Positions 43,421 to 53,164 of a DNA stretch of 64,000 bases are shown here, piece by piece. The position numbers were made by a program, and so were the translations under genes. Every line of letters starts with the position of its first letter. Within the stretch, counting starts at the first letter, position 1. Origin of the DNA: an uncultured Phascolarctobacterium sp. (GTDB lineage: Bacteria > Bacillota > Negativicutes > Acidaminococcales > Acidaminococcaceae); contig UQWM01000002.1 in the NCBI GenBank assembly GCA_900544795.1, positions 68,532-132,531 of the forward strand. The letters are read 5' to 3'. Below the pieces are notes generated by a model. It was not told where the DNA came from. It did not search any database and was given only the letters and a program-made list of their open reading frames with translations.

Positions 43421-44227
43421 ATGAGTTCGGTTGTTATTCCTATGCCTAAGATCCATGAAACAGCAATCATCCACCCCAGTGCTGTTTTAGGAAAGAATGT
43501 TGAAATAGGCCCTTATGCCGTTGTTGACGAAGAAGTAGTCATTGGCGATGGCTGTAAATTAGGGGCTCATGCGGTGATCCATAAATATACTACCGTCGGT
43601 AAAAACTGCAGGTTTTTCCCTGGTTGCTCTATTGGTGCAGATCCGCAGGATCTGAAGTTTGAAGAGGAAAAAACCTCGACAGTTATCGGCGATGGCTGCG
43701 TTTTTCGCGAGTGTTCTACTGTCAACAGAGCTACCGGCGAAGGTAATAAAACCATCATCGGTAATAATATCCTGATGATGGCTTATACTCATGTTGCCCA
43801 TAACTGCATTGTAGGCAGTAATGTTATTATGTCCAATGTGGCCACTTTAGCAGGGCATGTTATCGTCGAAGACAGAGCTGTTATTGGTGGTTTGACCGCT
43901 GTGCATCAGTTTTGTAAGATCGGCCGCAACGCCATGGTTGGTGGCATGGCCCGCGTAGCGCAGGATGTGCCGCCGTTTATGATCGTAGCGGGCGACCCTG
44001 CTTTCGTATCCGGACTGAACAGTGTTGGTCTGGCCAGAGCTGGTATGCCGCAGGAGATTCGCAGTCAACTGAAAAAAGCGTTCAGGATATTGTATAGATC
44101 CGGACTGCCGCTGCAGGAAGCAGTTGCTACTATGGAGCAGGAGCTTGACAGCAGTGAACCGGTAGAACATTTGATGCGCTTTCTGCGTAATGTAGAACGC
44201 GGTATCATTCGTACCCGAAGAGATTAA
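43421..44227 (+). CDS. lpxA: UDP-N-acetylglucosamine O-acyltransferase
   Basis: A 268-residue trimeric beta-helix enzyme catalysing the first step of lipid A synthesis. Hexapeptide repeats run over residues 5-190; the catalytic histidine is in MMAYTHVAHNCIVG near residue 127; the C-terminal helical domain is normal. I chose ATG 43421, spaced well from AGGAGTGAAGG; a GTG three codons earlier is inside that site. Confidence 0.96.
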   Translation: MSSVVIPMPKIHETAIIHPSAVLGKNVEIGPYAVVDEEVVIGDGCKLGAHAVIHKYTTVGKNCRFFPGCSIGADPQDLKFEEEKTSTVIGDGCVFRECSTVNRATGEGNKTIIGNNILMMAYTHVAHNCIVGSNVIMSNVATLAGHVIVEDRAVIGGLTAVHQFCKIGRNAMVGGMARVAQDVPPFMIVAGDPAFVSGLNSVGLARAGMPQEIRSQLKKAFRILYRSGLPLQEAVATMEQELDSSEPVEHLMRFLRNVERGIIRTRRD

Positions 44228-44239
44228 GGTGGTGACCTG

Positions 44240-45043
44240 ATGGAAACTTTAGGCTTGCTGTCAGGTATCGGCCATTTGCCGGTGGATGTTGCTTTGTCGG
44301 CCAAAGCTATGGGCTACAGAGTTGTGGCTGTCGGTGTCGTACCTGATATAGATCCGGAGTTAGCAGAAGTTGTTGATGCTTATTATGATATCCATATCGG
44401 CAAGATCGGTAAGATCATCAGCACCTTGAAAAAGAATGACGTAAAAACTGTGACAATGATAGGAAAAGTCACAAAAGAGGTTTTATATAAAGCAGGAGCA
44501 GTAGTTCCTGATCTTAGGGCTATCAAGATTTTGGCTTCGGTGCCGGATCGTAAAGATGATACAATCATGAACGCTATTGTTAAAGAACTGGAAGGCGAAG
44601 GTATGAGAGTTATGGATCAGACTCTTTTGATTCAGCCCTTGTTGCCGGCGCCAGGTATATTGACTAAGCGTCAGCCCACCGAGGCTGAATTGGCCGATAT
44701 GGATTTTGGCTTTGCGATGGCGAAAGAGATTGGGCGCCTGGACATAGGACAGACCGTTGTTGTGAAGGACAGGGCGTTAATGGCTGTTGAGGCTATTGAA
44801 GGAACTGATGCCTGTATTCTGCGCGGCGGTACGCTTGGCAAAGGCGTTGTTGTTGCTAAAACAGCTAAACCTGCGCAGGATAATCGGTTTGATATGCCTA
44901 GCGTTGGCACTAAAACTCTGGAGTCAATGATTGCGGCAGGTGCTACGGCGTTGGTGATCGAGGCAGGCCGTACGCTGCTCGTCAACAGGGAACAAACCTT
45001 AGCTTTAGCTGATACGCATGGTATCACCATTGTAGCTAGATAA
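44240..45043 (+). CDS. lpxI: UDP-2,3-diacylglucosamine pyrophosphatase LpxI
   Basis: A 267-residue LpxI-family (DUF1009) hydrolase forming lipid X from UDP-2,3-diacylglucosamine, replacing LpxH. Start LGLLSGIGHLPVDVALSAK and C-terminal domain (VVVKDRALMAVEAIEGTD; RFDMPSVGTKTLE) are typical. Placed between lpxA and lpxB, as in other genomes that use LpxI. No lpxH is seen. Confidence 0.94.
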   Translation: METLGLLSGIGHLPVDVALSAKAMGYRVVAVGVVPDIDPELAEVVDAYYDIHIGKIGKIISTLKKNDVKTVTMIGKVTKEVLYKAGAVVPDLRAIKILASVPDRKDDTIMNAIVKELEGEGMRVMDQTLLIQPLLPAPGILTKRQPTEAELADMDFGFAMAKEIGRLDIGQTVVVKDRALMAVEAIEGTDACILRGGTLGKGVVVAKTAKPAQDNRFDMPSVGTKTLESMIAAGATALVIEAGRTLLVNREQTLALADTHGITIVAR

Positions 45044-45068
45044 AAATGAAAAATAATTGCTAATTATG

Positions 45069-45098
45069 CAGGCTGGGCGATACGTTCAGTCTGTTTTT
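45069..45098 (+). terminator. Terminator after lpxI
   Basis: CAGGCTG (45069-45075) pairs with CAGTCTG (45087-45093) with one G-T pair, then five Ts. Confidence 0.6.
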
Positions 45099-45102
45099 GT
45101 GT

Positions 45103-45108
45103 TATAAT
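45103..45108 (+). promoter_or_regulatory. -10 box of a probable lpxB promoter
   Basis: A perfect TATAAT about 80 bp before lpxB, just after the lpxI terminator. The -35 box is unclear, so the 143-bp gap probably starts a second lipid A transcription unit. Confidence 0.45.
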
Positions 45109-45186
45109 ATAGAATGAATTGTTGTGTAACAAAATAAGCAAAACAAAACTTTTTGAAGTGAATTTTATAGTTGGAAGGGAGCGCTT

Positions 45187-46323
45187 ATGGCCAGAATATT
45201 GATTTCTGCCGGAGAAGCTTCAGGAGATATCCATGCGGCGGCAGTGACAAGAGAGTTGAAAATGATTGCGCCTGATACCGAGGTCTTTGGTATGGGGGGC
45301 GATTGTTTGCGTGAAGCTGGCGGCGAGGTTCTGTTTGATATAAAAGAGCACGGTGTGATGGGCTTTGTGGAAGTGGTCTGCAAATTACCGGCTCTGTTTA
45401 AATTAAAAAATGCTTTTGCTAAAGTTATGGATGAACGCAAGCCGGATTGTTTGGTAGTCGTCGATTATCCAGGCTTTAATATGCGCCTGGCTAAACTGGC
45501 AAAAGAGAAGGGGATACCCGTAGTATCCTATATCAGTCCCTCTGCTTGGGCCTGGCATAAAAGTCGTGCCAAAAATGTGGCACAGACGGTCAATAAAGTA
45601 GCGGCGATATTTCCGTTTGAGTATGAAGTATACAAAGAAGCTGGTGCCGACACCGAGTTTGTAGGTCATCCTTTGGTTGATATAGTAAAGCCGCATTTAA
45701 GTAAAGAGGCGGCCTGGGCCAAAGCCGGTAAACAGGCAGGTCGGGATCTGATCTTATTGATGCCGGGCAGCCGGTTGATGGAAATACAGAAAATGCTGCC
45801 GACGCTGTTGCAGGCGGCAAAACTAATTTTAAAAGAACGTCCTGAGACGGACTTTACCATGCCCAGAGCTAAAACCATTCCTTTAGAAATGCTGGAAGGA
45901 ATTGTTGCAGATGCGGGAGTGCCTGTAAAAATAATTGAGGGCGATAATTACGACGTTATGTTCAGTGCTGACCTGGCTTTATCGACCAGCGGTACGGTGA
46001 CACTAGAAGCTGCTTTGTGCGGCCTGGGTTCTGTAATTGTTTACCGTACCTCGCCGATCACGGCTTTTATTGCCCGTAGGCTGATCAATATCCCGGATAT
46101 TGGGCTGCCGAACATTGTAGCTGGCAGGCATATTTTGCCGGAACTGCTGCAGGAGGACTTTACCCCTGAACGTCTTCGGGACGAAGCGTTAAAACTGTTA
46201 GAGCCTGAGCGTAATGCTCAGATGAAAAGAGATCTGGACTATGTTAAAGAACGCCTGGGTGAGCCCGGTGCTGTACATAGAGTTGCAGAACTGGTTCTGC
46301 GTATTGCTGAGGAGAAACAATGA
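45187..46323 (+). CDS. lpxB: Lipid-A-disaccharide synthase
   Basis: A 378-residue GT-B glycosyltransferase (family GT19) joining lipid X and UDP-2,3-diacylglucosamine. Characteristic ISAGEASGDIHAAAV at the start, SPSAWAWHKSRAK in the middle, and LSTSGTVTLEAALCGLGSVIVYRTSP as the donor site. ATG after GAAGGGAGCG. Overlaps msbA by 4 nt (ATGA). Confidence 0.95.
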   Translation: MARILISAGEASGDIHAAAVTRELKMIAPDTEVFGMGGDCLREAGGEVLFDIKEHGVMGFVEVVCKLPALFKLKNAFAKVMDERKPDCLVVVDYPGFNMRLAKLAKEKGIPVVSYISPSAWAWHKSRAKNVAQTVNKVAAIFPFEYEVYKEAGADTEFVGHPLVDIVKPHLSKEAAWAKAGKQAGRDLILLMPGSRLMEIQKMLPTLLQAAKLILKERPETDFTMPRAKTIPLEMLEGIVADAGVPVKIIEGDNYDVMFSADLALSTSGTVTLEAALCGLGSVIVYRTSPITAFIARRLINIPDIGLPNIVAGRHILPELLQEDFTPERLRDEALKLLEPERNAQMKRDLDYVKERLGEPGAVHRVAELVLRIAEEKQ

Positions 46324-48053
46324 CATTATATTTACGGATTTTGAGTTATATTAAGCCATACCTGCCCAGGCTGGGGTTTGCCATCTTCTGTACGATTATG
46401 GCAGCGGCTGGCAACCTGTATATCCCCTGGATTATCAAAGAGATGATCGATCAGGTGTTGGCAGATAAAAACAGTGAAATGTTAAATATGATTGCGTTCA
46501 GCATCATTGCTATTTTTCTTGTGCGCGGGATGTTTTGGTACGGACAGAATTATTTGATGAGCTATGTTGGTCAACGGGTCATTATTGATATTCGTGCAGC
46601 TGTTTTTAGTAAATTGCAGAGGCTCAGCGTATCGTTTTATGATAAAAATAAAACCGGCACGATCATGAGCTATGTTACGAATGACGTTAATGCGTTGCAA
46701 TCAGCTATGGTCGAAAATACGATCGAAATGGTTACCGAAGGATTTATTCTGATCGGTTCTGTTGTGGCAATGATTTATTTGGACTGGCGGCTGACGCTTT
46801 TCACGATCTGCACTTTCCCACCGGTATTGTGGTTTATGGAGTTTTTTGGCAAAAAAATTCGTAAAACTGGCGGCAGGATACAGGAATGTACTGCTGATAT
46901 CACCTCTGTCTTGCAGGAGTCGGTTGCTTCGGCTCGCGTTATCAAATCGTTTGTGCGTGAAGGTTACGAAATAGACCGGTTTGAAGTTGAGAATAAAGAG
47001 AATTTTAGGGCCAATATGAAAAATGCCCAATTGATGGCGACTCTGACACCTGTGGTCGAACTTGTAGCGGCTATTGGTGTAACGATGATTTTGTGGTATG
47101 GCGGCAATAATGTTATCAACGGTACGATCACGGCTGGTTCGCTGATTGCTTTTCTGACTTATGCGGTTAATATCTCCAACCCGATCAAGCGCCTTACCAG
47201 AGTTATTGGTAATATTCAAAAAGCTTTGGCGGCGGCTCAGCGTGTCTTTATGATACTGGATATGCCGGAAGAAGTGGCTGAAGTTGAAAATGCTAAATTG
47301 TTGCCGCATGTTAAGGGTAAAGTCGAGTTCCAAAATGTTTCTTTTGCTTATAACGAAAAAGGAGACGTGATCAAGGATCTATCCTTTACAGTTGCTCCAG
47401 GTGAGGCCATAGCTATTGTCGGACCTTCCGGTGCCGGTAAATCGACTATTGCTAACTTGCTGCCCCGGTTTTATGACGTTAATGCAGGCGACATAAAAAT
47501 AGATGGTCACAGTGTCCGTGAAGTAACGCTGGATTCCCTGCGGGAACAGGTAGGTATCGTACCGCAGGAAACAATGCTTTTTAATGGTACTGTTTACGAT
47601 AACATTCTTTACGGCAGGCTTGATGCTACTAAAGAAGAAATAGAAGCGGCTGCCAAGGCGGCAAATGCGCATGATTTCATTCTGCAGCTCAACGAAGGTT
47701 ATGCTACCAGGCTTGGCGACCGTGGTGTGAATCTTTCCGGCGGTCAACGCCAGCGCATCGCTATTGCCCGGGCAATATTAAAGAATCCACGCATTTTGAT
47801 TTTGGACGAGGCCACTTCGGCGCTTGACACAGAGAGCGAAAGAGTGGTGCAGGAAGCACTTGACCGCTTGATGGTGGGCAGGACTGCCTTTGTTATTGCG
47901 CACAGATTGTCGACGGTTAAAAATGCCGATAAGATTTTAGTGCTGGAAAAAGGCAGTTTGGTTGAAGCAGGAACACATGATGAGCTGCTGGCGCTAGACG
48001 GCTTGTACGCACATTTGTATAAAATTCAGTATCGCAACAAAGAAGCGAAGTGA
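46320..48053 (+). CDS. msbA: Lipid A flippase MsbA (ABC exporter)
   Basis: A 577-residue half-transporter: six membrane helices (1-320) and an ABC ATPase (about 340-577) with Walker A GPSGAGKST, signature NLSGGQRQRIAIARAI and Walker B ILILDEATSALD. ABC exporters of this fold are many, but its place between lpxB and the Kdo transferase makes lipid A core export its likely task. Confidence 0.92.
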   Translation: MTLYLRILSYIKPYLPRLGFAIFCTIMAAAGNLYIPWIIKEMIDQVLADKNSEMLNMIAFSIIAIFLVRGMFWYGQNYLMSYVGQRVIIDIRAAVFSKLQRLSVSFYDKNKTGTIMSYVTNDVNALQSAMVENTIEMVTEGFILIGSVVAMIYLDWRLTLFTICTFPPVLWFMEFFGKKIRKTGGRIQECTADITSVLQESVASARVIKSFVREGYEIDRFEVENKENFRANMKNAQLMATLTPVVELVAAIGVTMILWYGGNNVINGTITAGSLIAFLTYAVNISNPIKRLTRVIGNIQKALAAAQRVFMILDMPEEVAEVENAKLLPHVKGKVEFQNVSFAYNEKGDVIKDLSFTVAPGEAIAIVGPSGAGKSTIANLLPRFYDVNAGDIKIDGHSVREVTLDSLREQVGIVPQETMLFNGTVYDNILYGRLDATKEEIEAAAKAANAHDFILQLNEGYATRLGDRGVNLSGGQRQRIAIARAILKNPRILILDEATSALDTESERVVQEALDRLMVGRTAFVIAHRLSTVKNADKILVLEKGSLVEAGTHDELLALDGLYAHLYKIQYRNKEAK

Positions 48054-48062
48054 GGTTAAAGA

Positions 48063-50591
48063 ATGTATATTATTTATAATTTTTTGGTGCTGTGCGTCTG
48101 CTGTTTATTCGTACTGCCTTACTTTCTTTATCGTTGTATATGTGAAGCCGGTTTTACAACCAGGATGCGGCAGAGCTTAGGTGGCCTGCGCGATGAAGAG
48201 ATTGCAGCCGTAGCACTGAAGGACTGTATTTGGATCCATGGTGCTTCTGTCGGTGAAATCGTAGCGACAAGCCCGCTGGTAAAAGAGATACGTAAAGCCT
48301 ATCCTAACGCGCCGATACTTGTATCTGCAGTTACTGTGGGCGGTTATAATATGGCCAAACAGATCATCAGGGAAGCGGACACTATTATCTATTTCCCTCT
48401 GGATATGCCGTTTGTTTCCGAGTCGTTTGTCAAACGGATACAGCCGCGTATTTTTATGCCGGTCGAGACAGAGCTGTGGCCTAACTTTTTAAGGGCTATC
48501 AGGGAACGCAATATTCCGGTAATGATGGTTAACGGACGTATTTCTGAAAAGTCGGTTAAAACTTACCGTTACCTGTATGGTATCTGGGATGATATGCTGC
48601 ATACGGTCAGCCGTTTTTGCATGCAGTCCAGCATTGATGCCGATTATATCAGTCATTTAGGTGCTGATCCCCGTAAGATCTATGTGACAGGCAATACCAA
48701 GTTCGATCAGACCTACGCCGAAGTTACGCCAGAAGATCTGGAGAATTATAAAAAAGAATTAGGTATCGAAAGTGCCTACCCGGTTATCGTAGCCGGGTCT
48801 ACCCATCCTACAGAAGAGAAAGTATTGTTTGATGTTTTTAAGGATATCATCAAGACTTATCCCGACGCACGTTTAGTTATTGCGCCCCGCAAAACGGGAC
48901 GGGCTGATGAAATAAGTAAATTAGCCAAGCAATATCACTGGGATACAGGTCTGCGCTCCAAGCTGTTGGAGATGGAAGGCGAACGTCCCAAATATCCTGT
49001 GCTTTTGATCGATACTATCGGCGAATTAGGTCGTATTTATTCTGTGGGCGATATCGTTTTTGTAGGTGGCTCTCTAATCAAACACGGCGGCCACAATGTT
49101 TTAGAACCGGCTGCTCATGCGAAGCCGATTTTGGTTGGACCCAATATGCAGAATTTCAAAGACTCTTATGCGCTGCTAAGTAAAGTTGGCGCCTGTAAGA
49201 TGGTAAATAGCAGTGCGGAATTGACCAAGGAAGTTTTAGAGATTGCAGGCAACGATGCAAGACGTCAACAAATGGGCGCAGCATCACTGCAGGTTATCAA
49301 AGAAAACCGCGGTGCGGCTGTGCGTAGTATCGAATACCTGCAGGATCTGCTGACGCTGACGACGGTCGACAGCAAGGTGGAAGCATCGTATCCTACCAAT
49401 ACCCGCAATATCCATGATGAAGGCGGCGGTCGATTGCGTCATGGCGACGCTGTTATTCAGTATTTGTATCAACTGGCCCACGGACCTAATACGCCGTTTT
49501 TTGGCTGGATATTACTGGGTATTTTGAGAATGTTTTCGTATGTTTACGAATTTGGCGTCTGTTGTAAGTTAAACCTTTACAAATCAGGACTGTTGAAACA
49601 GAAAAAATTAGACTGCTGCGTTATCTCCATTGGTAATATCACAGTAGGCGGTACAGGCAAAACACCTACGGCACAGAAAGTGGCCGTTATCATTAAAAAT
49701 ATGGGCTACCGTGTCGTTATCCTGAACCGCGGCTACCGTTCGCACTGGGATCAGGAAATGGGCGTTGTCAGTGATGGCAAAAAGATTTTCATGACGGCTT
49801 ACGAAGCCGGTGATGAAGCTTACCTGATGGCCAAGACATTACCGGGAGTCCCGGTAATAATCGGTAAGAACAGAGCACTTACAGGACAATTTGCCGTAGA
49901 TAAAATGAATGCTGAGGTCATTATCATGGATGACGGTTATCAGCACTGGCATCTGCATCGCGATCTTGATGTAGTTTTGGTAGATACTTTTAATATGTTT
50001 GGCAATGGCTGTCTGCTGCCGCGTGGCACATTACGCGAGCCTTTGACCCATTTGGACCGTGCGGGACTCTTTTTACTGACGAAAACAGATCAAAGCTCGC
50101 AGTTCAGCCGTCAGGAGCTTCGCGATACTTTGGATAAATATAATGGACAGGCTCCTATTATTGAAAGCGTCCATCACCCTAAGAACTTTGTGGAAATTGC
50201 TGACTGGTATAAAGGGATCCACGAAAATGCTAAGGATCTGTCAGAGCTGCAGGGTAAAAAAGTTATGGTCTTTTCGGCTATCGGTAATCCGTCTTCCTTT
50301 GAACAGACGCTTTCCACTATTGGCATTGAGATAATAGAGGCGATCCGTTACCCTGACCATCATGATTACGGTATGCTGGAAATGCAGTATATCAGTGAAA
50401 GAGCTATCAACAAAGAGGTTGTAGCGATGGTAACTACCGGTAAGGATGCCGTTAAAATACCTACGGAATTCATTTATTTCAACCGAGAAGTGCCGTTGTA
50501 TATTTTGAATATGGATATCATGATCACTGAAGGGCGCGAAGAGTTTGAAAAAACTATTTTGGGTGCTATTCAAAAGGAGACGAAGCAGTAA
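48063..50591 (+). CDS. Fused Kdo transferase (WaaA/KdtA) and tetraacyldisaccharide 4'-kinase (LpxK)
   Basis: An 842-residue fusion of two lipid A enzymes in one uninterrupted frame. Residues about 1-430 are WaaA: membrane anchor (5-22), WIHGASVGEIVATSPL, PVETELWPNF and VGGSLIKHGGHNVLEPAAHAKP. Residues about 455-842 are LpxK: membrane-proximal part HGPNTPFFGWILLG, Walker A GGTGKTP at 529-535, NRGYRSH and DDGYQHWHLHRDLD. A linker of about 25 residues separates them. LpxK acts just before WaaA, so the fusion reverses the domain order relative to the reaction order. Overlaps kdsB by one base. Confidence 0.95.
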   Translation: MYIIYNFLVLCVCCLFVLPYFLYRCICEAGFTTRMRQSLGGLRDEEIAAVALKDCIWIHGASVGEIVATSPLVKEIRKAYPNAPILVSAVTVGGYNMAKQIIREADTIIYFPLDMPFVSESFVKRIQPRIFMPVETELWPNFLRAIRERNIPVMMVNGRISEKSVKTYRYLYGIWDDMLHTVSRFCMQSSIDADYISHLGADPRKIYVTGNTKFDQTYAEVTPEDLENYKKELGIESAYPVIVAGSTHPTEEKVLFDVFKDIIKTYPDARLVIAPRKTGRADEISKLAKQYHWDTGLRSKLLEMEGERPKYPVLLIDTIGELGRIYSVGDIVFVGGSLIKHGGHNVLEPAAHAKPILVGPNMQNFKDSYALLSKVGACKMVNSSAELTKEVLEIAGNDARRQQMGAASLQVIKENRGAAVRSIEYLQDLLTLTTVDSKVEASYPTNTRNIHDEGGGRLRHGDAVIQYLYQLAHGPNTPFFGWILLGILRMFSYVYEFGVCCKLNLYKSGLLKQKKLDCCVISIGNITVGGTGKTPTAQKVAVIIKNMGYRVVILNRGYRSHWDQEMGVVSDGKKIFMTAYEAGDEAYLMAKTLPGVPVIIGKNRALTGQFAVDKMNAEVIIMDDGYQHWHLHRDLDVVLVDTFNMFGNGCLLPRGTLREPLTHLDRAGLFLLTKTDQSSQFSRQELRDTLDKYNGQAPIIESVHHPKNFVEIADWYKGIHENAKDLSELQGKKVMVFSAIGNPSSFEQTLSTIGIEIIEAIRYPDHHDYGMLEMQYISERAINKEVVAMVTTGKDAVKIPTEFIYFNREVPLYILNMDIMITEGREEFEKTILGAIQKETKQ

Positions 50592-51316
50592 TGAAAGTTT
50601 TATGTGTGATACCTGCGCGTTATGCGTCGACACGTTTGCCAGGCAAGCCGTTGGCAATGATTGCAGGTAAACCGATGATCCAGCACGTTTATATGCGGGC
50701 TTGTGAAGCAGAACTGCCCAATGACGTTATTGTGGCAACGGATAATGAACAGGTTTTGGAAGCAGTGCAGAATTTTGGTGGCAAGGCGATCATGACTTCG
50801 CCCTACCATCCCAGCGGAACTGACCGGCTGGCGGAAGTGGCGCTTAATTTCCCTGATATAGACGTGATCGTTAATGTTCAGGGCGACGAGCCGATGATAC
50901 CGCCGGAGATCATTGACCGTTTAGCAAAAGCTTTTGAAAATGAAACCGACTTAAAAATGGCAACGATGAAGGTGCTGATGCAGGAAGAGGATTATGATAA
51001 TCCTGCCGCTGTTAAAGTCGTTACCGACAATAATGGCTATGCCTTGTATTTTTCACGCAGTCTGTTGCCATATCCGCGTAATAAAACAGAGCAGTATAAA
51101 GTTTATAAGCATGTAGGCATTTATGCCTATCGGCGTGATTTTCTTTTGCAATATGCAGCGTTGGAACCTACGGAATTGGAAAAAACAGAAAGTTTGGAAC
51201 AGCTGCGCGTATTGGAAAACGGTTATCGAATTAAAGTGCTGGAGAGCGATTTTCAGGGCATTGGCGTTGATACGCCGGAAGATTTAGCGGCAGTCAACGC
51301 ATTGCTGAGTAAATAA
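50591..51316 (+). CDS. kdsB: CMP-Kdo synthetase
   Basis: A 241-residue cytidylyltransferase activating Kdo with CTP. N-terminal nucleotide-binding VIPARYASTRLPGKPLAMI, and NVQGDEPMIPPEII with the metal-binding aspartate. It provides the donor for the WaaA domain encoded just upstream. Confidence 0.96.
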   Translation: MKVLCVIPARYASTRLPGKPLAMIAGKPMIQHVYMRACEAELPNDVIVATDNEQVLEAVQNFGGKAIMTSPYHPSGTDRLAEVALNFPDIDVIVNVQGDEPMIPPEIIDRLAKAFENETDLKMATMKVLMQEEDYDNPAAVKVVTDNNGYALYFSRSLLPYPRNKTEQYKVYKHVGIYAYRRDFLLQYAALEPTELEKTESLEQLRVLENGYRIKVLESDFQGIGVDTPEDLAAVNALLSK

Positions 51317-51342
51317 AAACCTGTATTTGAAGGAGGTTGGCT

Positions 51343-52161
51343 ATGAATATAGTAAAAGTTGGCAGTTATAAGGTTGGGCAGGGACATCCCTTGATGTTGA
51401 TGGCAGGCCCCTGTGTTTTAGAAGGTTATGAACGCAGCCTGATGATTGGTCAGGCCGTTAAAAAAATTACTGATAAATTGGGTATTCCCTATGTTTTTAA
51501 AGCTTCTTATGACAAAGCTAACCGTTCTTCTTATAGTTCCTTCCGCGGGCCTGGTTTAGAAGAAGGGCTGAAGATTTTAGCGCAGATCAAAAAAGACCTG
51601 AACGTACCGGTCGTCAGTGATATCCACGAAACAGCCCAGGTGGAAAAAGCGGCTGAGGTTCTGGATATTCTGCAGATCCCGGCCTTCCTGTGCCGTCAAA
51701 CCGATTTGGTTTATGCAGCTGCTCAAACAGGGCGTGTAGTTAATATTAAAAAAGGCCAGTTTTTGGCTCCCTGGGACATGAAAAACGTTGTTAAAAAGGC
51801 TGAAGAAGCAGGCAATCATAACATTATGCTGACTGAGCGTGGTGCAAGCTTTGGTTATAATACCTTAGTCACCGATATGCGTGGCTTGGCGATCATGCGT
51901 GAGCTGGGCTATCCGGTAGTGATGGATGCTACGCACAGCGTACAGATCCCCGGTGGTCAGGGTACTACTTCCGGCGGTCAGAGCCAATATGTGCCTCATA
52001 TGGCCAGAGCTGCCGCAGCGGTGGGCATCGACGCACTGTTCCTTGAGGTTCACGATAATCCTGAGGAAGCATTGTCTGACGGCCCAAATATGGTGCGCTT
52101 AGACCAGTTAGAAAAACTTTTAACAGATGTTTTGGCTATTGATAAAATAGTTCGTGGTTAA
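51343..52161 (+). CDS. kdsA: Kdo-8-phosphate synthase
   Basis: A 272-residue TIM-barrel aldolase condensing PEP with arabinose-5-phosphate. The first loop reads LMAGPCVLE with cysteine C24, the metal ligand of the metal-dependent class II enzymes; the metal-free E. coli type has asparagine there. Other motifs: KASYDKANRSS and DATHSVQIPGGQG. ATG 51343 is six bases after AGGAGG. Confidence 0.96.
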   Translation: MNIVKVGSYKVGQGHPLMLMAGPCVLEGYERSLMIGQAVKKITDKLGIPYVFKASYDKANRSSYSSFRGPGLEEGLKILAQIKKDLNVPVVSDIHETAQVEKAAEVLDILQIPAFLCRQTDLVYAAAQTGRVVNIKKGQFLAPWDMKNVVKKAEEAGNHNIMLTERGASFGYNTLVTDMRGLAIMRELGYPVVMDATHSVQIPGGQGTTSGGQSQYVPHMARAAAAVGIDALFLEVHDNPEEALSDGPNMVRLDQLEKLLTDVLAIDKIVRG

Positions 52162-52189
52162 ATCTGACTGACGAGAGGGAGTTAGAAGC

Positions 52190-53164
52190 ATGGAACAAAT
52201 GTTGGAACAGGCTCGTACTACTTTAAAAATGGAAGCAGAGGCTATTTTAGAGCTGGTTCCGCGTATTGACGAGCATTTTGCGTCGGCAGTTACGATGATT
52301 TTAGACTGTCCCGGTCGCGTAGTCATTACCGGTATGGGAAAATCTGGCATTATTGGCCGTAAAATGGCGGCAACCTTTGCCAGTACGGGCACACCGTCCT
52401 TTTACTTGCACCCGGCAGAAGGGATCCACGGCGATTTAGGTATGGTCACTGAAAGCGATGTGGTCATTGCTTTGTCTAATAGCGGCGAAACAGGAGAAGT
52501 ATTGCACATCCTGCCGTCATTGCGCCGTATCGGCGCTAAATTGATAGTGATGGTTGGCAATGCCGATTCTGCTTTAGCACGAAATTCCGACGTCACTTTA
52601 GATGTAGGTGTCTCTAAAGAGGCCTGCCCGTTAGGGTTAGCTCCTACTTCGAGCACTACGGCGGCTTTGGCTTACGGCGATGCTTTGGCTTTGGCGCTGC
52701 TATCTAAACGCAAGTTTACAGCCAGCCAGTTTGCTGTTTTCCATCCCGGTGGCTCACTGGGCCGCAAATTACTGCTGACAGTAGCTGATATCATGCACAG
52801 CGGTGCCGATAACCCTATCGTCCACGGCGCTACTACGGTGCAGGATGCTTTGTTTGTTATCACAGATAAGGGCTTAGGAGCAGTTTCTGTTGTCGATGAC
52901 GCAGAATGTATGCTTGGCGTATTGACAGACGGTGATATCCGCCGCGGGCTTAGCAAGGGCATCGATTTTCTGCAGCGTCCCGTTACTGAATTGATGACGA
53001 AAGCACCCAAAACCATCACCAAAGATAAATTGGCGGCCCAGGCTTTGCATTTGATGGAAAGCAATCGGCCCAAGCCGATCACAGTCTTGCCGGTTATCGA
53101 CGAAAACAGGCATGTTATCGGGTTATTGCATATGACAGACTTAGTCCGTCAGGGTGTGGTATAA
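52190..53164 (+). CDS. kdsD: Arabinose-5-phosphate isomerase
   Basis: A 324-residue enzyme making arabinose-5-phosphate from ribulose-5-phosphate for Kdo. SIS domain (about 35-180; TGMGKSGIIGRKMAATFASTG, LSNSGETGEV) followed by two CBS domains (about 205-324). Overlaps kdsC by one base. Confidence 0.95.
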   Translation: MEQMLEQARTTLKMEAEAILELVPRIDEHFASAVTMILDCPGRVVITGMGKSGIIGRKMAATFASTGTPSFYLHPAEGIHGDLGMVTESDVVIALSNSGETGEVLHILPSLRRIGAKLIVMVGNADSALARNSDVTLDVGVSKEACPLGLAPTSSTTAALAYGDALALALLSKRKFTASQFAVFHPGGSLGRKLLLTVADIMHSGADNPIVHGATTVQDALFVITDKGLGAVSVVDDAECMLGVLTDGDIRRGLSKGIDFLQRPVTELMTKAPKTITKDKLAAQALHLMESNRPKPITVLPVIDENRHVIGLLHMTDLVRQGVV

